From Flammula alnicola (Eukaryota > Basidiomycota > Agaricomycetes > Agaricales > Strophariaceae), in contig JADNRV010000002.1 of the NCBI GenBank assembly GCA_015499995.1, forward strand, positions 1,178,001 through 1,242,000: 64,000 bases of DNA. Direction: 5' to 3'. Under the pieces are notes generated by a model. It was not told the origin of the DNA and did no database searches. It saw only the letters and a list, made by a program, of their open reading frames with translations. The position numbers were made by a program, and so were the translations under genes. Below are positions 56,556 through 64,000 of this stretch, piece after piece (position 1 is the first letter of the stretch; every line of letters begins with the position of its first letter).

Positions 56556-56681
56556 AGCCGGGAAGAAAGGTTCGGTAACCCTAACCATAACTTCAGTGTC
56601 CGTATTCACAGGAGCCCGGGAGTTGCCGCTTGTAAAGGAAACAAATTTTGTCAAGTTCATTCTCATTCGCCAGTCGACACC
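56556..56681. promoter_or_regulatory. Divergent promoter region, PEX14 / TUF1
   Basis: 126 bp between start codons of a peroxisomal import factor and the mitochondrial EF-Tu. No distinct motif is recognised; the role is inferred from spacing. Confidence 0.45.
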
Positions 56682-58769
56682 ATGTTCCAGCTCACGTCGT
56701 GCAGAGCTGTCTCCCGTTCTCTATATTCTGCACGCTGTCGGTCCTTGCATCTCTACTCTTTCTCAAGCTTAACTAACATTTACACTAGCTTCACTCCTTT
56801 CGGCATGCGCGCGTCAACGCACTCCGTCGTCGATTCTCAACGCAGGTTGGTAAAGACGTGTTTATGACCGAGAACATCTTTTGACCTTCCGCACAGTCAT
56901 TAAAAGAGGATATGCCGAGCAGTTCTCGCGAAGCAAACCTCATATGAACATTGGAACCATTGGTCCGTGTCCCTTCCACCGTTCTTACCTTTCCCAACTT
57001 ACCCCGAAATGATAGGACATGTTGATCATGGAAAAACTACCTTGACTGCTGCTATTACCAAGGTCCTCGCTGCCCAAGGAGGTGCTAAATTCACAGACTA
57101 CAACCAAATCGACAAAGCCCCGGAAGAGAAGGCTCGTGGTATCACTATCAACTCATCCCACGTTGAGTACGAGACAGCCAACCGCCATTACGGTCATATT
57201 GACTGTCCCGGACATGCCGATTGTCAGTTGGACCATCCCCTTGTTATTACACAACCTCGCTAACTTCTAGTAAAGACATCAAAAACATGATTACGGGAGC
57301 TGCTCAAATGGACGGAGCTATCATCGTCGTGTCTGCCATGGATGGTCAAATGCCTCAAACTCGTGAACATTTGCTCCTCGCTCGTCAAGTCGGTATCAAG
57401 CGCTTGGTTGTCTTCATTAACAAGGTTGATCAAATCTCGGACCCGGAAATGCTGGAACTCGTCGACATGGAAATGCGTGAACTCTTGTCTGCCTACGGCT
57501 TCGATGGCGAGAACACTCCTATCATTATGGGCTCTGCTTTGGCTGCTCTTGAGGGACGCGACGATGCAACCGGCGCTAACAAAGTTCTGGAATTGACCAA
57601 GGCATGCGACGAATGGCTCGAACTCCCTGCTCGTATGTTTTGTTTCTTTCCGTATACTCGACATACTTCTAATCCTCTCTCTGCCAATAGGTGATTTGGA
57701 GAAGCCTTTCTTGATGCCCATTGAAGGTTTGCCTAGACAACGTCCTTGCCTTCGAAGAACCGACTAATGTAGTGATCCTCAGACGTGTTCTCAATCTCGG
57801 GACGTGGAACTGTCGCAACTGGTCGTGTAAGAAAATTTCTATTGTGAAAATGCCGTTGTGACTTCATTGAACATTTTAGGTTGAACGTGGTATCGCCAAC
57901 AAGGGCACGGATGTCGAAATCGTCGGATTTGGTTCTAACTTGAAGACCACCCTCACTGGCATTGGTGAGTTCTATGGGCTTTCTGTTTATTACAAACGCT
58001 TATGGTGTATGCAGAAATGTTCCACAAGGAACTCGATCGGGTATGCATTTATGCCCATATTCGCTCTAAGTGACGAACTCAACTCGTCTTTTGTCCAGGC
58101 TGAAGCTGGCGACAACATGGGTGCTCTGCTCCGTGGAATCAAGCGTGAACAAATTCGTCGTGGTCAAATTCTTGCCCTTCCCGGTAGCATCAGGGCTGCT
58201 AAGAAATTCAAGGCTCAACTCTACGTTAGTCAACCTTCCTTTATCTTCCGCTGCGTGCTGTTTACTGAGGCCCATTATTTAACAGATTCTCACCAAGGAT
58301 GAAGGTCTGTACCCAAATGCATCCGATGATGTTTCTTGGTGTTAACACAAGCTACAGGGGGTCGTTACACACCTTTCATGAGCAACTACAGGCCCCAATG
58401 CTTCATTCGCACCGCTGATATTACTGCTGCTCTCACATTCCCCGAAGGCACACCTGACGCTGCTGAGAAGATGGTGTGTTTTTCCTAGTGTCCTTTTTAA
58501 CCTTTCTGACGGTTTTCGCAGGTAATGCCTGGTGACAACGTCGAGATGGTTTGCAGTCTTGTGTTCGATGTTGCTCTCGAAGTCGGCACACGGTGAGAAC
58601 TACTCCTTGCTTTCTGTTTGAATATCATCACTTATGGTTGTTCTTTAGATTCACCCTTCGCGAAGCTAACAAGACCAGTAAGTTGCCTAACAGCCTCTTT
58701 GATACGCCTTCTGATATGGTCTCTACAGTCGGAACCGGCCTTGTCACAGAGATCCTCGAATACGCCTAA
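56682..58769 (+). CDS. TUF1: Mitochondrial elongation factor Tu
   Basis: Fourteen exons from 56682-56845 to 58729-58769 give 458 residues in register, with a Ser/Arg-rich presequence. GTPase motifs: [39 protein letters not shown] and SALAALEG. Domain 2/3 landmarks are [29 protein letters not shown] and PGDNVEM, and the end is [19 protein letters not shown]. Exon 10 is 19 nt and exon 8 is 26 nt. Two introns use acceptors beyond an earlier AG (ending cattaaaag at 56906 and tagtaaag at 57275). The bacterial-type sequence marks it as organellar. Confidence 0.96.
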
Positions 58770-59156
58770 ATATCGAAACTGACAGGATCTTTGTTTCCAA
58801 TCCCCACTCCGTAGCTTAGATAGTGTCAAATAGCTTATGACTCTCTAGCGCATGCCCCTTGGAGGCATCGATACTTATAATACCAAGGGTCTCTACGCTT
58901 GTCTTAATTATCTAGTTTTTATGTATCCAAAAGCACCCCCTGGACGCCAATGAAGAGTCCTGTTTAGCAATCCGGATTTTTTACATAAATTTTCGGATGC
59001 CCATGATTGAGATTCCGGGTCGTCTGATGTTATCGCCAAAAAGGGAAGGCAACAAAAATATCATGGCGCGGACCTGGGCGGACACAATTCTTCACTTGAA
59101 CCCGTTTACAGACCTCCTTACCCTTCGTGCTCTCTGTACTCGAGTTATCTTTGAAA
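58770..59156. other. Intergenic region, TUF1 downstream / GCV3 upstream
   Basis: 387 bp with no supported gene; it carries the TUF1 3' untranslated region and the GCV3 promoter. Confidence 0.45.
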
Positions 59157-59925
59157 ATGCAAACCGGTCTTCGAGCAGTGTTCCGCTCAAGGGTTCTATC
59201 CACGCCATTGCAGTGGCGAACAGCACCAGCCCCTCAGGTTATGCGTGCCAGTGCTCTGCGTATCCGAACGCTCCACAGTACGTCTACTAAATGCCATGAC
59301 ATGTTTAATCGAGGTTTTGACCGTGGTATACTATAGTCAAGAGGTACACTGTCGAACACGAAGTCGTTAACTTTGACGACGCGACTGGAGTTGGCATTGT
59401 TTCAATCACAGACCATGCACAATCTGTTTTGGGTGATGTGGTATTCGTTGAGCTGCCAGCTGTTGGCACCACCTTCGCCCAAGGAGGTAAGGGTTCTTTT
59501 ATTTTCCATGCATACTGAAGCTAATCACAATTTTATAGACCAAATTGGAGCTGTCGAGAGTGTGAAGGCTGCTTCTGACATCGTGAGTCGACTAGCCATC
59601 TGCAATACCACGTTCTTTTGGGTCTAACCCTCTTCCATCTTGCTAGTATGCGCCTGTCTCCGGCACAGTCGAGGAGATCAACGAGAATTTATCGAGCGAG
59701 CCAGGCCTGCTTAACAAGTCGGCCGAAGATAAAGGTGAGTAAGAAGCCGCACCCCGCCGACATATATTGAACCGGGTCCAGGATGGCTTTGCAAAATCAA
59801 ACTATCCGACCCTTCCGAGGTAAGTTGCACACACAATCTTTTGTGGAATGTAAACCACTAATTGACTATCCTAGGTCGACAAACTGATGACTGAGGAAGA
59901 ATACAAGCAGACCTATGAGGAGTAA
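59157..59925 (+). CDS. GCV3: Glycine cleavage system H protein
   Basis: Lipoyl carrier of the mitochondrial glycine decarboxylase complex. Six exons (59157-59277, 59337-59486, 59539-59582, 59647-59734, 59782-59819, 59875-59925) give 163 residues. A basic presequence ([20 protein letters not shown]) precedes [11 protein letters not shown], where the family usually has HEW. The strand [22 protein letters not shown] follows, then the lipoylated Lys in [22 protein letters not shown] and [12 protein letters not shown]. Confidence 0.94.
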
Positions 59926-60047
59926 AGGCTTCAGCTTTGGAGGCGAACGTGGAACACGACTATGAGTCTGGCCAGATGATAAAGACGGATATTTATGGTG
60001 CAATTGTCGCATCTATAGACGATTCATAGATTACTGTTGAATGACAA

Positions 60048-60505
60048 TCATGTTGACGCTGATGATGAGGGTGACTGTGGTTCATATTGATACTTCTCGC
60101 CGCGTGCCTCCATTCTTTCTTTGGCCTCCTGAAGTGCCCACGTCTGCACACTATTGCCCAAGTACTTGAGTGATCTGGAAGGATTTCAAATCTATAGGAA
60201 CGCACCTAGTGTCGGGTTTGTAGTAAAGCATCACCGACGCGAATGCCATTGTGCCAAACATTCCAATGTACCACACATTCTCCCAATCTTCCTTCACCCT
60301 CTTCTGTCCTGGAGGTGGTGGCTACAAAAATGTTTATGAGGTGATGACAGCGAATATTCTACAGTGGAGTTGCCCTTACCTTCTCTCCGAAGAGCCAGCC
60401 AGAAGGTTCGTTGTATTGGGGTGCCTCATGCGATGCGAAGCGTTTGCACTGCATACGAGATGAACTTGCGCGCAGTCCTCGCACCACAGACGCGGAGGAC
60501 AACAT
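60048..60505 (-). CDS. NDUFB11: Complex I subunit NDUFB11/ESSS type
   Basis: Small single-span subunit of the complex I membrane arm. Three exons (60505-60380, 60321-60206, 60150-60048) give 114 residues. The import sequence MLSSASVVRGLRASSSRMQC is followed by NEPSGWLFGEKPPPPGQKRV, the membrane segment NVWYIGMFGTMAFASVMLYY, and WALQEAKERMEARGE. It lies convergent with GCV3 (123 bp between stop codons). With NDUFA5, it is the second complex I subunit gene in the window. Confidence 0.85.
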
Positions 60506-60728
60506 GGGTAGAGAAGGTTTGCTGAGTCGAAGAGAGTCGAAGAGATTGGAAACGTCCCTCAGAATCTAGAAATGAAGTTACCAAGTTCACCTCTGGGTGT
60601 CGAGACAAATCGGACTTGCATTGCCAGGCTGTAGCCAAACATGTACAAGATCAAGATCAAGAAACAAGTTCGCCGTTCATCCGCCTCCGCCACCGTCCTT
60701 GACTGATATGGAACACAGTAAATAGCTA

Positions 60729-61708
60729 TTAAATTAAATATCCAGACAACTCAGGAGGTTTCGCAATATTTCTGGACAGAATTTCATAGTCGACATCCTC
60801 TATCTCCTCAGGACCGAGTTCCTGGCCATCTTCCACATAATTTGGCGATGTAGGATCCAGGGTAAATCTGAACATTTATATCAGCATTTCGAAGAATGAA
60901 CGCATCTACACGGGCATACCCAACGACTTTATAAAACCCGACGGCTTTGACATTTGCTTCAGGCGATTCACATCAAATTCGACGCAACGTTTAGAATAAG
61001 GCATCAGAACAACCTTTCAACACGGTAAGTAATATCTTTTCCATGTGAAAAACTTCACAAAGTTTTGACAACTCATTCAACATTTTCTTGCCAAGCCCCA
61101 TGCCTTGGGCAGTTGTCGTTACCTGAAGATCATAACTGCGAATATGTGAGGCTTAAAATTCATGGGCATTACGTCGAATAGCACACCAATACAGAACATC
61201 CTCGCCCTCCTCGACTTCAAAGCGGAAGGTCGTAAATGCCAGGAAATTTGGGGTGTCCGCTTCGGTGACTAGAATGAATCGAGAAAGCGAATGAATAATT
61301 CCTTTCGCTTTGCCTGCGGGTCCCAACCAAAAGATGAGGATTTGTAGCTAAGAGAGGGAGACGATTATAGTCAGATTGTGGGAGATGAACGACAGGATAG
61401 CGTACAGATCGTGCATGTTAGCCTCGAATACGGACCATATCGCCTCCCGCTGGCTCCTCTTGAGGTCATTCGAATGCAAGACTTGGACCCGGCATGTCCT
61501 GTGAGCAGAAGAAAGAATCAGACATTGCAGGTAGTTTGGCGGTTAAGCTGACGTTAAAGAGAGTTCATAAGTGTCGCTGACTAGGGTTGCAAGACGAGCA
61601 GAGGATGCCTAGACGCGTCAAAAATGAACAGACGCGTCAATGAGGCGAGTGACACGCATAATATGCTACCTTGTTGGCCAGTTTTACCGCCTTAGATGAG
61701 GTAGACAT
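60729..61708 (-). CDS. NAT4: N-terminal acetyltransferase NatD (NAA40/NAT4)
   Basis: Acetylates the N-termini of histones H4 and H2A. Seven exons (61708-61670, 61608-61553, 61498-61406, 61347-61187, 61135-61014, 60956-60920, 60867-60729). GNAT core: FLAFTTFRFEVEEGEDVLYC, YDLQVTTTAQGMGLGKKMLN (acetyl-CoA loop QGMGLG), MEKILLTVLKANVKAVGFYK and GFTLDPTSPNY. Exon 4 lacks one base at about 61303 (KRK-GIIHSLSRFILVTEAD). With it, phases agree and the protein is 215 residues. Divergent from RIO2, 179 bp. Confidence 0.9.
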
Positions 61709-61887
61709 GACGGTGGTATATCAGGAAAGAATGTGCGTTATATAGAACTTGAAATTGAAGTCATAGATGTTGGTAAGTAAACAGGAGAGAGACCTCCTTA
61801 TGGCAAGTCAGCGGCACTTCTAATTTGGGTGCGACCAAACCCCTTCGTCTCTCTCTTCCTAAATTACCATCTGAATCCAGCGTCAAC
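61709..61887. promoter_or_regulatory. Divergent promoter region, NAT4 / RIO2
   Basis: 179 bp between start codons, pyrimidine-rich toward RIO2 (cttcgtctctctcttcctaaa). Role inferred from spacing. Confidence 0.45.
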
Positions 61888-63837
<1,950 letters not shown>

Positions 63838-63857
63838 TACACCTTGCATATTTTGTC

Positions 63858-63966
63858 TAGCATGTTTCATACATATTTTGTATCTGTAGAACTGTCGATT
63901 GTGTTCTGTCAAACCACCTGGAGATCTTGAGCGGCCCGGCGCCTACAAAAATTCGCACGCTTATCA
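63858..63966 (-). CDS. Possible terminal exon of a neighbouring gene
   Basis: On the minus strand a possible acceptor (aatttttgtag) at about 63942 is followed by an open stretch to a TAG at 63858-63860. The frame is also open from the window edge at 64000. The peptide (for example PLKISRWFDRTQSTVLQIQN) matches no family I know. It could equally be non-coding 3' sequence of RIO2. Confidence 0.2.
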
Positions 63967-64000
63967 AAACGGTGACCAAGGGGCTCAGTTGCTTCTTGAC

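Overview
This is nuclear DNA from a filamentous basidiomycete, most likely an agaricomycete mushroom. The evidence is about 35 closely packed genes, most broken by many short introns (about 47-70 nt, GT-AG with a few GC-AG), an eisosome PIL1 gene, a CFP1/SPP1 homologue with a long disordered N-terminal half, fungal-type complex I accessory subunits, and Helitron-like ends. There are no operons, rRNA genes, CRISPR arrays or viral genes.

Layout. 0-7 kb: 3' end of a family 8 polysaccharide lyase, RPS3, a 3-ketoacyl-CoA thiolase, the divergent pair mitochondrial L32 / complex I NDUFA5, an intron-containing tRNA-Ser(UGA), and LSM1. 7-13.3 kb: a large COMPASS PHD subunit (SPP1/CFP1 type) divergent from STM1/SERBP1. 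14-22.7 kb: a histidine phosphatase, MEMO1, RPL32, a PAS-kinase-type kinase that appears to lack its PAS part, and TEF1 (eEF1A). 23.4-30.6 kb: dienelactone hydrolase, a membrane GNAT protein, two tandem Helitron-like elements (26059-27170), ELP5 and a serine-rich orphan. 30.9-40.7 kb: mitochondrial aspartate aminotransferase head-to-head with aspartyl-tRNA synthetase, a single-pass membrane protein, and SSH4 head-to-head with SNF4. 41.6-45.3 kb: three poorly preserved genes (orphan family, START-like protein, methyltransferase). 45.5-63.8 kb: VAM7-type SNARE, MTM1-type carrier, eIF4E, PIL1, a GRIP golgin, PEX14, mitochondrial EF-Tu, glycine cleavage H protein, complex I NDUFB11/ESSS, NatD (NAA40) and RIO2.

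Themes. Translation and ribosome biogenesis (RPS3, RPL32, eEF1A, eIF4E, STM1, AspRS, RIO2, L32m, mtEF-Tu) and mitochondrial functions (two complex I subunits, AAT, GCV3, thiolase, MTM1) dominate. Nine gene pairs are divergent with 106-521 bp between start codons. I see no undescribed multi-gene system.

The strongest unexpected signal concerns the sequence itself. About a dozen genes, including essential ones, are interrupted by single missing bases, nearly always in or beside short homopolymers and nearly always a net -1. This looks like residual deletion error in the assembly rather than biology, and any automatic gene calling here would be affected. Biological points worth a second look are the Helitron-like tandem, the apparently PAS-less kinase, micro-exons and GC-AG introns, a thiolase with an altered GHP motif, and the orphan family at 41.7-43.3 kb.
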